Assembly (NCBI GenBank): GCA_910588685.1
Contig: CAJUPX010000024.1
Location: 1 to 26,901 of the forward strand
Length of the DNA: 26,901 bases
Source of the DNA: an uncultured Christensenellaceae bacterium
GTDB taxonomy: Bacteria > Bacillota > Clostridia > Christensenellales > Borkfalkiaceae
Direction: 5' to 3'
Shown here piece by piece: positions 1 through 6,678 of the stretch. Made by a program: the position numbers and the translations under genes. Numbering within the stretch: the first letter of the stretch is position 1; the number at the start of each line of letters is the position of its first letter. The notes under the pieces were generated by a model. The model saw nothing but the letters and a program-made list of their open reading frames with translations, had not been told where the DNA came from and searched no databases.

Positions 1-792
1 GAAACTACGCCGCATTTGCACTTAAATCTTATGCCCATAAGGAATTGGCGACTGTGTTGTAAAGACCTGTTCAACCGTGCCGAGCTTACCAAATTGCAAA
101 CGGATTTTCACGAAGCTGTCGGCAAGCGTTGGGGTTTAGAACGAGGGCGCGAAGGCAGTCCGAAAAAGCATTTGTCCACAGCGGAATACAAAGCAAAGAA
201 AATTGTATTGAACGCTTGCACCGAAGCGGCGGACATTACGGAAACAGCTCAGTCTGAATTGCGGCAAATCAACCAAGCCGTGAAGAAAGCCGAAGAACAC
301 TTTGACGAAACTATTGGGCAGATACATACCGCCAAAGCCGAACGAGATAAAATCGTTGCGGAACGCGATTCGGAAGCCGACTATTCGCAAGCGTTGGAAC
401 AAGCAAAGAACGGCGAAATCGCTCACGGCAAGAGCGAACTGAAAACGCAAGTTGTTGCGCTCACGGTAGAGAACAAAAGTTTAACCGAAGAAAACACGCG
501 GTTAAAGAAAGACAACAGTTATCTATTCGAGTCCTACCAAAAGGAAAAGAAAACACACAACGACCACGACAAAGCACTACGCGCTATTACACTATTCAGA
601 ACGCAAGAACCCGAAGCATTTGCGCGAGTGTTCTACCGTGCTACTTCGGTGTTACAACCTTTCTTACCCATCGGCGAACAACCTGCACCGTTTAGTAGAA
701 ACCGTTTACGAGAAATCGAAGAAGAAATCCGCAAGGAACAAGAACAAAATAGCCCTACGCCACGCAAGAACAATTACGGCAAAGCAGATTAA
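1..792 (+). CDS. MobV-family (Pre/Mob) plasmid relaxase, C-terminal part
   Basis: The frame is open from the first base of the window, so the gene starts upstream; 263 residues are visible. They begin with ETTPHLHLNLMPI, which fits the relaxase metal-binding motif (DExTPHxH) of MobV/Pre proteins. This is followed by the family-typical stretch around TKLQTDFHEAVGKRWGLERG, then HLSTAEYKAK. The rest is a long charged coiled coil (about residues 70-190), as expected for the C-terminal half of these proteins. MobV relaxases nick the origin of transfer and allow mobilization by a co-resident conjugative element. The N-terminal catalytic histidine and tyrosine region is not in the window. An internal TTG at position 16 is not a real start. 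Confidence 0.88.
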   Translation, partial: ETTPHLHLNLMPIRNWRLCCKDLFNRAELTKLQTDFHEAVGKRWGLERGREGSPKKHLSTAEYKAKKIVLNACTEAADITETAQSELRQINQAVKKAEEHFDETIGQIHTAKAERDKIVAERDSEADYSQALEQAKNGEIAHGKSELKTQVVALTVENKSLTEENTRLKKDNSYLFESYQKEKKTHNDHDKALRAITLFRTQEPEAFARVFYRATSVLQPFLPIGEQPAPFSRNRLREIEEEIRKEQEQNSPTPRKNNYGKAD

Positions 793-806
793 ATTTTCAT
801 AAACGC

Positions 807-835
807 TTGACTCCAAAGCCGTATCGTGCTAAAAT
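807..835 (+). promoter_or_regulatory. Promoter of the small regulator gene
   Basis: TTGACT at 807-812 and TAAAAT at 830-835 are separated by 17 bases, and a TG at 827-828 makes it an extended -10 (TGCTAAAAT). Transcription would start near 842, inside the palindrome described next and about 40 bases before the ATG at 882. Confidence 0.7.
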
Positions 836-869
836 ATATTCAATCGTATATATACGACGAATATATTTT
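831..869 (+). promoter_or_regulatory. Nested palindrome overlapping the -10 and start point (likely operator)
   Basis: AAAATATATTC (831-841) is the exact reverse complement of GAATATATTTT (859-869). Between them lies the self-complementary TCGTATATATACGA (844-857). The whole block spans the -10 hexamer to 13 bases before the start codon of the 882 gene. Two nested symmetrical half-site pairs over a promoter suggest a repressor site, most simply for the small protein encoded directly downstream. That binding is inference; the symmetry is seen directly. Confidence 0.6.
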
Positions 870-881
870 ACGGAGGTTATT

Positions 882-1169
882 ATGGAAAAGAAAGACAGAT
901 CGGTTAAGGACAAGCGTTATGAAGAACGACACAGAGAAGAACGTAAAGCCAAATGTATGATTTGGGGAACGAGCGTACCGCGTGAGAAAGCCGAACAGAT
1001 AAATGAGTTTTTGAAAAGATACGGCTATACAAAGGTACAGTTAATCGAGGCGGGCTACAAAGCATTATTAGACGATGCCGCCGAACACAACCTATCGTTA
1101 GGTAAACTAATGGATGGGTATGACGATTTTTTCGGTTTTGAGGAAATCGATAAAAAGAAAACCGAATAA
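882..1169 (+). CDS. Small putative DNA-binding (ribbon-helix-helix-like) protein of the mobile element
   Basis: 95 residues. I chose the ATG at 882 because GGAGG lies 6 bases upstream (872-876); an in-frame ATG further upstream lies in the promoter. The N-terminus (about 25 residues) is very rich in Lys, Arg and Glu. It is followed by MIWGTSVPREKAEQ, then helices around INEFLKRYGYTKVQLIEAGYKALLDD. The short strand, then helix-turn-helix-like spacing resembles Arc/CopG proteins, but I do not recognise a named family. The position between relaxase and recombinase, directly behind a palindrome-bearing promoter, suggests an autoregulator of the element or a relaxosome accessory protein. Function is inferred only. 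Confidence 0.7.
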   Translation: MEKKDRSVKDKRYEERHREERKAKCMIWGTSVPREKAEQINEFLKRYGYTKVQLIEAGYKALLDDAAEHNLSLGKLMDGYDDFFGFEEIDKKKTE

Positions 1170-1203
1170 CTATTAAATCTTTTCGCATAAGGAGGAAAAC
1201 GCG

Positions 1204-1452
1204 ATGAAGAGAGAACATAGTATTCAAAGCTATAAGGACAACAAATAATTGTCTGAATAAGTGATATTGGAGAAAAAACAATTTGAATACACTACTTCCT
1301 TCGGCGGTACGGAGTACGCCGTAATAATACGCGAAAGCGATACCGCAAAGGAAACCGTAAATAACAAACTGAAAAAGATTTTACTAAATGACTTGTCTGA
1401 TAAGGTGATTCGGGAGGAGATTCCGAATGAACAATTTATCAGTAACCAATAA
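1204..1452 (+). pseudogene. TnpW-like transposon protein, interrupted by two in-frame stops
   Basis: The ATG at 1204 has a strong ribosome site (AAGGAGGAAAACGCG), but the frame reads only 14 codons (MKREHSIQSYKDNK) before TAA at 1246-1248, with a second TAA at 1258-1260. The same frame is then open to 1452. The later part, with FEYTTSFGGTEYAVIIRES and then DTAKETVNNKLKKILLND, matches the pattern of TnpW proteins, about 60-70 residues, encoded directly before TnpX-type recombinases. A GTG at 1261 could restart translation but has no ribosome site of its own. The end overlaps the recombinase start by 26 bases, so the frame may still serve translational coupling. The TnpW assignment comes from pattern and position. 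Confidence 0.6.
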
Positions 1453-3073
1453 CAATACCTACTATAACGGAGGTGATATAACCGCCCTGTATTGCAGATT
1501 AAGTTGTGACGACGATTCGCAGGGCGACAGCAATAGCATTAAAAACCAAAAAGCCATATTGAGCAAGTATGCGAGCGAACACGGAATGAGCAATCCGCAG
1601 TTCTATGTGGACGACGGGTATTCGGGAACGAACTTTAACCGTCCCGATTTCCAGCGTATGATACGCGACGTGGATGCAGGGCTTGTAAAGACGGTCATCG
1701 TAAAAGATATGTCGCGCTTGGGCAGAGATTACTTAAAGGTCGGTTATTACAGTGAAGTTTACTTCAACGAAGCCGACGTACACTTTATAGCAATCAACGA
1801 CGGCGTGGATAATCAATTTGAAAACGACAGCGACTTTACTCCCTTCCGTAACATCATCAACGAATGGTACGCAAAGGATACAAGTAAGAAAGTCCGCGCC
1901 GTGTTCAAAGCAAAAGGCAATTCAGGGAAACACTTGTGTACCTGCCCGCCGTATGGCTACAAGAAAGACGAAAGCAACAAAGAACAATGGATTGTGGATG
2001 AAGAAGCCGCAAAGGTTGTAAAGGAAATATTCTCACTCTGTATGAAAGGTTATGGTCCGACGCAGATCGCAAGAATACTCACCGAGCGCGGAATTGATAC
2101 GCCTACCGTCCATAACCGTAAGTGCGGTTTGCCTGCAACTTCGCTTAAAATGGAATTCCCGAATATATGGAATACCGAAGCAGTCATACATATTCTTGAA
2201 AATATGAATTACTGTGGGCATACCGTGAACTTTACTACCAAAAAGAAATCGTACAAGAACAAAAAGAAAATTCGCCTGCCGCGAGAAGATTGGGTAATAT
2301 TCAAAGACACGCACGAAGCATTGATTGATGAAGATACTTACGAAACGGTACAGCGAATACGGAAAGCAAAAAGGAAACAAACGGATATGGGCGAAATGAG
2401 CGTATTTTCGGGAATAGTCTATTGCGCCGATTGCGGCAAGAAAATGTATCTCTGCCGTTGCTCGAAGTCCACGCAGAAAGAATACTTTAACTGTTCTACA
2501 TATCGCAAGAAAAGCAAAAGCCTTTGCACGTCACACCAAATCACTGTTGAAGCCGTAGAGCATATCGTTCTAACTGACTTACAGCGCGTATTGGGAATGG
2601 CAAAGGACAATGAAAAACAGTTTGTGAATATGGTGCAAACGGCTAAGAGCAAAGAAATCCGCAAGGACTTATCTGCCAAGACGAAAGAATGCGACGAAGC
2701 CGAGAAACGAGTAAAAGCACTTGACCGAATTATTCAGAGTTTGTACGAGGACAAGGTTTGCGGCAATCTTACGGATGAGCGATTTGTAAAGATGAGCCAA
2801 GCCTACGAGCAAGAGCAAGAAACTTTAACTGAACGGATAAAGGTTTTACGCAAAGAGCTTTCTACCGCAAAAGAAGATGCGGACAATGTAACAAAGTTTA
2901 TGCGGCTTGTAAAACGGTACACCGAGATAACAGAACTTACGCCCGAAGTCGTAAGAGAGTTTATCGAAAAGGTAATCGTTCACCAAGCCGAGAAAGTAAA
3001 CGGCAAGAAACGCCAAGCCGTTGAAATCATTTACAACTGTGTGGGAGTGATTCCAAACCCCACGCAAGAGTAG
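1427..3073 (+). CDS. Large serine recombinase (TnpX-like integrase/excisionase)
   Basis: 548 residues, a usual length for this family. Start ATG at 1427 with GGGAGGA 9 bases upstream. The resolvase catalytic domain covers about residues 18-160: LYCRLS carries the predicted nucleophile Ser26, and DMSRLGRD (94-101) holds the conserved arginines. The recombinase DNA-binding domain follows (about 165-320). A zinc ribbon (CADCGKKM, then YFNCSTYRKK and LCTSHQ) sits around 330-375. A long coiled coil follows, then a C-terminal DUF4368-like end. Such enzymes excise and insert the element through a covalent phosphoserine intermediate at short att sites next to their own gene. The intact catalytic motifs suggest the enzyme is functional even though tnpW is broken. 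Confidence 0.95.
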   Translation: MNNLSVTNNNTYYNGGDITALYCRLSCDDDSQGDSNSIKNQKAILSKYASEHGMSNPQFYVDDGYSGTNFNRPDFQRMIRDVDAGLVKTVIVKDMSRLGRDYLKVGYYSEVYFNEADVHFIAINDGVDNQFENDSDFTPFRNIINEWYAKDTSKKVRAVFKAKGNSGKHLCTCPPYGYKKDESNKEQWIVDEEAAKVVKEIFSLCMKGYGPTQIARILTERGIDTPTVHNRKCGLPATSLKMEFPNIWNTEAVIHILENMNYCGHTVNFTTKKKSYKNKKKIRLPREDWVIFKDTHEALIDEDTYETVQRIRKAKRKQTDMGEMSVFSGIVYCADCGKKMYLCRCSKSTQKEYFNCSTYRKKSKSLCTSHQITVEAVEHIVLTDLQRVLGMAKDNEKQFVNMVQTAKSKEIRKDLSAKTKECDEAEKRVKALDRIIQSLYEDKVCGNLTDERFVKMSQAYEQEQETLTERIKVLRKELSTAKEDADNVTKFMRLVKRYTEITELTPEVVREFIEKVIVHQAEKVNGKKRQAVEIIYNCVGVIPNPTQE

Positions 3074-3097
3074 CTAAAATATCCCGACAACGGAAAA

Positions 3098-3122
3098 GTG
3101 GCATAGCTTTTCGCTATGCCAC
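3098..3122 (+). repeat. Perfect 10-bp inverted repeat behind the recombinase gene
   Basis: GTGGCATAGC (3098-3107) and GCTATGCCAC (3113-3122) are exact reverse complements around a 5-base loop (TTTTC). No T-run follows, so it is not a simple terminator. It lies 25 bases after the recombinase stop, in the stretch where the element end must be. It could be an RNA hairpin or a recombinase-related site. Confidence 0.7.
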
Positions 3123-3130
3123 CATCCGAA

Positions 3131-3146
3131 GGGATTAAATAATCCC
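3131..3146 (+). repeat. Short inverted repeat near the element boundary
   Basis: GGGATT (3131-3136) and AATCCC (3141-3146) pair around AAAT. It is the second of three closely spaced hairpins between the recombinase and the DUF5662 gene. Confidence 0.5.
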
Positions 3147-3150
3147 TATG

Positions 3151-3178
3151 AAAGACACCCTAACAGCGGTGTTTTTTT
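3151..3178 (+). terminator. Probable terminator of the recombinase transcript
   Basis: AAAGACACC (3151-3159) pairs with GGTGTTTTT (3168-3176), with one G-T pair, around CTAACAGC, and the T-run continues to 3178. On the + strand this is a small intrinsic terminator. It overlaps the last codons of the convergent DUF5662 gene on the other strand. Confidence 0.5.
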
Positions 3179-3687
3179 ACGTATTTTTTAAGTTCTTTAA
3201 GCATTGCTTTTTCGCCGTCGTTTTTTAACATCGTTAAAAAAAATTCAAGGTCGCGGCAGGTTTCGGGGTGCATACTCTCCCTGTCCGTTTTGTTTAAAAA
3301 GTATTCGAGCGGCGCTGCGGTTGTGTATTTATCCTTTAAATATATTTTACTTGCGGCAATTCTGTCGCAAATCATTTCGGCAAAATACTTGGGCGGCATT
3401 TTCACGTAAACCTTTTTACCGTCGGCAAAGTCCGTCCAGTACTCAAAATGGTGTTTATTGCGTCCTTTGTGATGCAGCCACGCAGCGGAATATCCCAGAA
3501 CCTCCCTCTCCCGCGCCTGCGGACTGCGGTTGCCTTGATAGTACTTTACTCCGCTCCATAATTCCTGACGGCTATATTTAGACAAATCGTGGGTCAGTCC
3601 CTGACGGATAAGCCCGCATTTAAAGCACAGCTTGCGCACCGCGCGGCGGTGTTTTCCTACCGTGTGTAAATGCCAGAAAAATTTCAT
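3160..3687 (-). CDS. DUF5662 family protein
   Basis: 175 residues. I chose the ATG at 3687 because the open frame further upstream only overlaps dtd and lacks family similarity. The pattern matches DUF5662 as I know it: KHRRAVRKLCFKCG at the start, GLTHDLSKYS, a GNRSPQ turn, WLHHKGRNKHHFEYWTDF, then KMPPKYFAEMICD and MHPET. The many conserved His and Asp residues (HD, HH, HH) suggest a metal-dependent activity, possibly hydrolytic, but no function is established to my knowledge. It is last in a group with dtd and efp, starting 2 bases after the dtd stop, so it is probably co-transcribed. Its 3' end directly borders the mobile element. Confidence 0.85.
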   Translation of the reverse strand: MKFFWHLHTVGKHRRAVRKLCFKCGLIRQGLTHDLSKYSRQELWSGVKYYQGNRSPQAREREVLGYSAAWLHHKGRNKHHFEYWTDFADGKKVYVKMPPKYFAEMICDRIAASKIYLKDKYTTAAPLEYFLNKTDRESMHPETCRDLEFFLTMLKNDGEKAMLKELKKYVKKHRC

Positions 3688-3689
3688 AA

Positions 3690-4127
3690 TTATACTTCGT
3701 ATATTACGGAAACGGGTCCGTCGTTGTACTGCTCTATTTTCATATCCGCGCCAAAAATACCGGTTTTTACGGTAATTCCGTAGCCGCGCAAACACTCCGC
3801 CGTATACTCGTACAGCGGTTTTGCAAGCTCGGGACGCTCTGCGGTTGAAAAACTCGGACGGTAACCGCGCGATAGATCACCGTAAAGCGTAAACTGCGAT
3901 ACGAGGAGAATTTCGCCGCCTACCGCACCGACGGACAAATTCATTTTTCCGTTTTCGTCCTCAAAAATGCGGAGCCACGCAATTTTTTTAGCAGTCTGCT
4001 CCGCTTGCATTTTTGTGTCGCCCGCCTTAACGCCGATATAAACGACAAGTCCGCGGGGAATTTGCGATATGAGTTGACCGCCGACGTAGAGCGCGGTTTT
4101 ACCCGCGCGCTGAATGACGGTTTTCAT
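3690..4127 (-). CDS. dtd: D-aminoacyl-tRNA deacylase (DTD)
   Basis: 145 residues, the usual length. It starts MKTVIQRAG like other DTDs, carries the SQFTLYGD motif at about residues 77-84, and has the NDGPV motif near the C-terminus containing the cross-subunit Gly-cis-Pro. The enzyme removes D-amino acids and glycine mischarged onto tRNA by RNA-based catalysis, as a homodimer in the cytoplasm. The start codon overlaps the efp stop by one base (TAATG), so translation is likely coupled. The small shift from the common GDTRKGRRPSF to GDLSRGYRPSF is conservative. Confidence 0.96.
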   Translation of the reverse strand: MKTVIQRAGKTALYVGGQLISQIPRGLVVYIGVKAGDTKMQAEQTAKKIAWLRIFEDENGKMNLSVGAVGGEILLVSQFTLYGDLSRGYRPSFSTAERPELAKPLYEYTAECLRGYGITVKTGIFGADMKIEQYNDGPVSVIYEV

Positions 4128-4702
4128 TATTTTCCGACTCTCGACATATACTCGCCGGTGCGGGTATCGATACGGATAATTTCGCCCTCTTCCACGAACA
4201 TAGGAACCTGAACGGTAGCGCCCGTTTCAACTACAGCGTTCTTCATTGCGTTAGTTGCGGTGTTGCCCTTTACGCCGGGCTCGCACTCGGTAATTTTAAG
4301 CTCTACAAAGTTTTCGGGCTCAACCGAGAAAGCCGTTCCGTTCAACGATTTAACGGTTACGGTATCGTTTTCTTTGATGTATTTGAGCGCGTCTTCAACC
4401 TGTCCGAGGTTGAGTGTTATCATATCGAACGAATCGGGGTCCATAAAGTAATAGAACTCGCCGTCCGTATACGAATAGCTCATTTTTTTGGTTTCAACCT
4501 GAGCTGTTTCGAGCTTTGCCGTGGGGTTGAACGTAATATCCGATAAAACCTGTCCCGTTACAACGTTTTTAAGCGTGGTTCTTACGAACGCTGCGCCCTT
4601 GCCGGGTTTAACGTGCTGGAATTCGGTTACGGTATATACGCCTTTACCATTGTATTCAAAAGTTGAGCCCTTTCTGATGTCGCCTGCTAATATCGATGCC
4701 AT
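4127..4702 (-). CDS. efp: Elongation factor P
   Basis: 191 residues, slightly longer than the usual 185. It has three beta-barrel domains. The KOW-like N-terminal domain carries the tip loop KPGKG with Lys35 at the position that is modified in some bacteria. The C-terminal domain ends with GEIIRIDTRTGEYMSRV, typical of the family. EF-P binds between the P and E sites of the ribosome and relieves stalling at polyproline. AGGAGA lies 9 bases before the ATG. Upstream is the M24 peptidase, 34 bases away, a common partner of efp in Bacillota. No modification enzyme gene is in the window. Confidence 0.97.
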   Translation of the reverse strand: MASILAGDIRKGSTFEYNGKGVYTVTEFQHVKPGKGAAFVRTTLKNVVTGQVLSDITFNPTAKLETAQVETKKMSYSYTDGEFYYFMDPDSFDMITLNLGQVEDALKYIKENDTVTVKSLNGTAFSVEPENFVELKITECEPGVKGNTATNAMKNAVVETGATVQVPMFVEEGEIIRIDTRTGEYMSRVGK

Positions 4703-4736
4703 AATATTTGTCTCCTATTTTATATGGAATATAAAT

Positions 4737-5777
4737 TTATAAAATTATTAATTTTTTGTCTGAGTCGGTAAGACTGATAACTTTTCCGTTTTGCAGCGTT
4801 ACAGTGTCTTCGATACGTATTCCGAATTTACCTTCGAAATAAACGCCCGGTTCGTCGGAAAATACCATTCCGTTTTTTAATATATCTTCGCTCTTAGGCG
4901 AAACAAACGGAAATTCGTGCACGTTAATACCTATGCCGTGTCCGAGAGAATGGGTAAAATATTCGCCGTAACCCTGCTCTGCAAGGTAATCCCTTGCAAT
5001 TGCGTCGGCTTGTTTACCGGTCATCCCCTCACAAACACGCTCCTTAACAAGCATATGCGCCGTTAATACCGCATTGTAAGCCCTTTTGAAATGCTCATTG
5101 CCGTTGTCGCCGAAAAGCAAAGTGCGCGTACAGTCGGAACAGTATCCTCCGCGTTTACAGCCGTAATCGATAAGCACCACGTCGCCGCGCTTTAATTTTC
5201 TGCCGCCCGTTTCGTGGTGGGGCACACTTGAATTTTCTCCGAAAGCAACTATTGTATCAAAGCTCGTTCCGCTTGCGCCTAATTTACGCATAAGATATTC
5301 GAGCTCGGCGGCAACATCGTTTTCGCTCATTCCCTCTTTAATGCGGGGAAGAAGCGTTGTAAACGCCTCGTCGGTTATTTTGCACGCGGATTTTATAGCG
5401 TTGATTTCATAATTCTGCTTTACGGACATTGCCGCGTTAAACGCGTTTTCGCTGTCCAAAATTTTAAGACCTGCGCTTTCAAGCTTTTTATAGATCGGAT
5501 AAGTTGTGCGGGAAAGGGGCACAGCCACTTCTTTATAGCCGTTTAACATACCTTCGAGCGGGGCTTTATAAAGCTCAGCCTTTATGCCGCTGCCGTTAAG
5601 CGCCGCTTTCGCCGCTTCGAGATAACGCGGGTCGGTATAAAAAGTAGTGCCGTTTTTATCGGTTAAAACATAGCCGAACGAGGTGGATATCCCCGTAAGA
5701 TACCGGCGCAAATCGGGCTGTTCAGTTAAAACCGCCTCGGCGCCTGCAAGACTGTATATTTTTTGTGCATTATTCAT
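4737..5777 (-). CDS. M24 aminopeptidase, Xaa-Pro aminopeptidase type
   Basis: 346 residues from the ATG at 5777. Earlier in-frame ATGs lie within the promoter (the one at 5789 is part of the -10), so they cannot be used from that promoter. The N-terminal creatinase-like domain contains LRRYLTGIS. The catalytic pita-bread domain has the metal ligands in VVLIDYGCKRGGYCSDCTRT (two Asp), HSLGHGIGINVHE (His), DEPGVYF (Glu) and GIRIEDT (Glu). It removes N-terminal residues next to proline from peptides in the cytoplasm, with two metal ions. The typical neighbour efp follows. No ribosome site can be placed, because the predicted mRNA starts only a few bases before the ATG. Confidence 0.9.
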   Translation of the reverse strand: MNNAQKIYSLAGAEAVLTEQPDLRRYLTGISTSFGYVLTDKNGTTFYTDPRYLEAAKAALNGSGIKAELYKAPLEGMLNGYKEVAVPLSRTTYPIYKKLESAGLKILDSENAFNAAMSVKQNYEINAIKSACKITDEAFTTLLPRIKEGMSENDVAAELEYLMRKLGASGTSFDTIVAFGENSSVPHHETGGRKLKRGDVVLIDYGCKRGGYCSDCTRTLLFGDNGNEHFKRAYNAVLTAHMLVKERVCEGMTGKQADAIARDYLAEQGYGEYFTHSLGHGIGINVHEFPFVSPKSEDILKNGMVFSDEPGVYFEGKFGIRIEDTVTLQNGKVISLTDSDKKLIIL

Positions 5778-5787
5778 ACCTTGTACC

Positions 5788-5816
5788 ATTATAACAGTAA
5801 AATTTACAAAAGTCAA
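5788..5816 (-). promoter_or_regulatory. Promoter for the M24 peptidase-efp-dtd-DUF5662 group
   Basis: Read on the - strand: TTGACT (5816-5811), 17 bases, TATAAT (5793-5788). This is nearly a consensus SigA promoter. It sits 16 bases beyond the stop of the endonuclease IV-like gene, so it opens a new transcription unit at the end of the long operon. The predicted start near 5781 is only about 3-5 bases before the ATG at 5777. Confidence 0.75.
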
Positions 5817-5832
5817 CGGGTAATATTTAAAG

Positions 5833-6678
5833 TCACAACGTATTATAAACGCGTTTCATATAAAGCGCGTCGTCCGCCTGTGTTCCGGCAGACTCGCTGA
5901 CTATATACGGTTCGAGTTTAAGGCCCTTTAACGCCGCCGCGAGCGGTTCAAATTCCGGTCCGTAAACGCCGTCTTCAAAAGTCAGGTGTTTTATTTCGCC
6001 CTTTCCGCCGTACATTATTTTAGAAAAATGCACGTGGAAATTTTTCATACGTTCGTAACCGAGCTCGCCTATCATATAACCGAGACGGTCGGCGTAATCT
6101 TTTTCCGTTTTAAGACTGCCCTGTTCGCGGGCGTTGACGTGCCCGAAATCCACGCAGGGACAAAAGCATTCGTCTATTTTGCAGAACTCCGTAATTTCTT
6201 CAACCGTACCTATCTGGGCGAGCTTGCCCATAGTTTCCGGACAGAATTTCAAGTTTTCGTAACCGTTGGCATAAATCAGATCACGCAAATATTTAAGCCG
6301 CTCCAAGGTGAGCGCAACGGCGTCTTCGCGCGAAGCTTTACCCTGCGCCGCCGGGTGGAACACAACTCTTTCCCCGCCTAAAAGCTTTAAATATTTTGCG
6401 CTGTCTAAAACGTAACCGAACGACTTTTGCGCCGACTCGTCTGAGGGATTTGCAAAATTTATAAAATAAGGCGCGTGAACGCTCAGCTCTACCTGCGCCT
6501 CTTTAAACGCCGCGCCGATAGAAAGAGCCTTGCCCTCGGACATACTGATGCCCCTGCCGAAAGAATACTCGTAGCAGTCAAGTCCTAAATCCCTGCAAAA
6601 TCCCGCCGCCTGTTCGGTATGCTTATAACCCGCCTCGTAAAATCTTTGGCAATTTCCGCTCGGACCGAATTTAATCAT
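5833..6678 (-). CDS. Endonuclease IV-like TIM-barrel protein (AP endonuclease 2 superfamily)
   Basis: 281 residues from the ATG at 6678; the longer open frame runs into ribF and is not family-like. Zinc ligands of endonuclease IV are found at matching spacing: His68 (SVHAPYFIN), His108 (VVFHPAA), Glu148 (CPETMGK), Asp177 and His180 (VDFGHVNA), His217 (HVHFSK), His231 and Glu262 (VSESAG). The Asp of the usual Asp-x-His pair is replaced: the sequence reads EIKH, with Glu228 next to the expected place. It may be a deoxyribonuclease IV that cuts at abasic sites, or a relative of sugar isomerases with the same fold. It overlaps ribF by 8 bases. Confidence 0.85.
   Translation of the reverse strand: MIKFGPSGNCQRFYEAGYKHTEQAAGFCRDLGLDCYEYSFGRGISMSEGKALSIGAAFKEAQVELSVHAPYFINFANPSDESAQKSFGYVLDSAKYLKLLGGERVVFHPAAQGKASREDAVALTLERLKYLRDLIYANGYENLKFCPETMGKLAQIGTVEEITEFCKIDECFCPCVDFGHVNAREQGSLKTEKDYADRLGYMIGELGYERMKNFHVHFSKIMYGGKGEIKHLTFEDGVYGPEFEPLAAALKGLKLEPYIVSESAGTQADDALYMKRVYNTL

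Larger units (their letters stand above)
1..3150 (+). mobile_element. End of an integrative mobilizable element (Tn4451/TnpX type), partial
   Basis: A MobV relaxase fragment, a small putative regulator, a TnpW-like gene and a large serine recombinase are consecutive on the + strand, which is the usual cargo of mobilizable transposons of the Tn4451 group. The next genes (from 3160) are chromosomal housekeeping genes on the opposite strand. The element therefore ends somewhere between the recombinase stop (3073) and about 3160. The other end lies outside the window, and I could not define the exact attachment core. Confidence 0.75.

Noticed and set aside
1246..1260. Stop codon recoding (TAA read as an amino acid) to explain the tnpW interruption
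   Set aside because: TAA ends many other genes in the window (infB, pyrD, pyrE, rimP, nusA and others), so a general recoding is excluded; damage or a different start is simpler.
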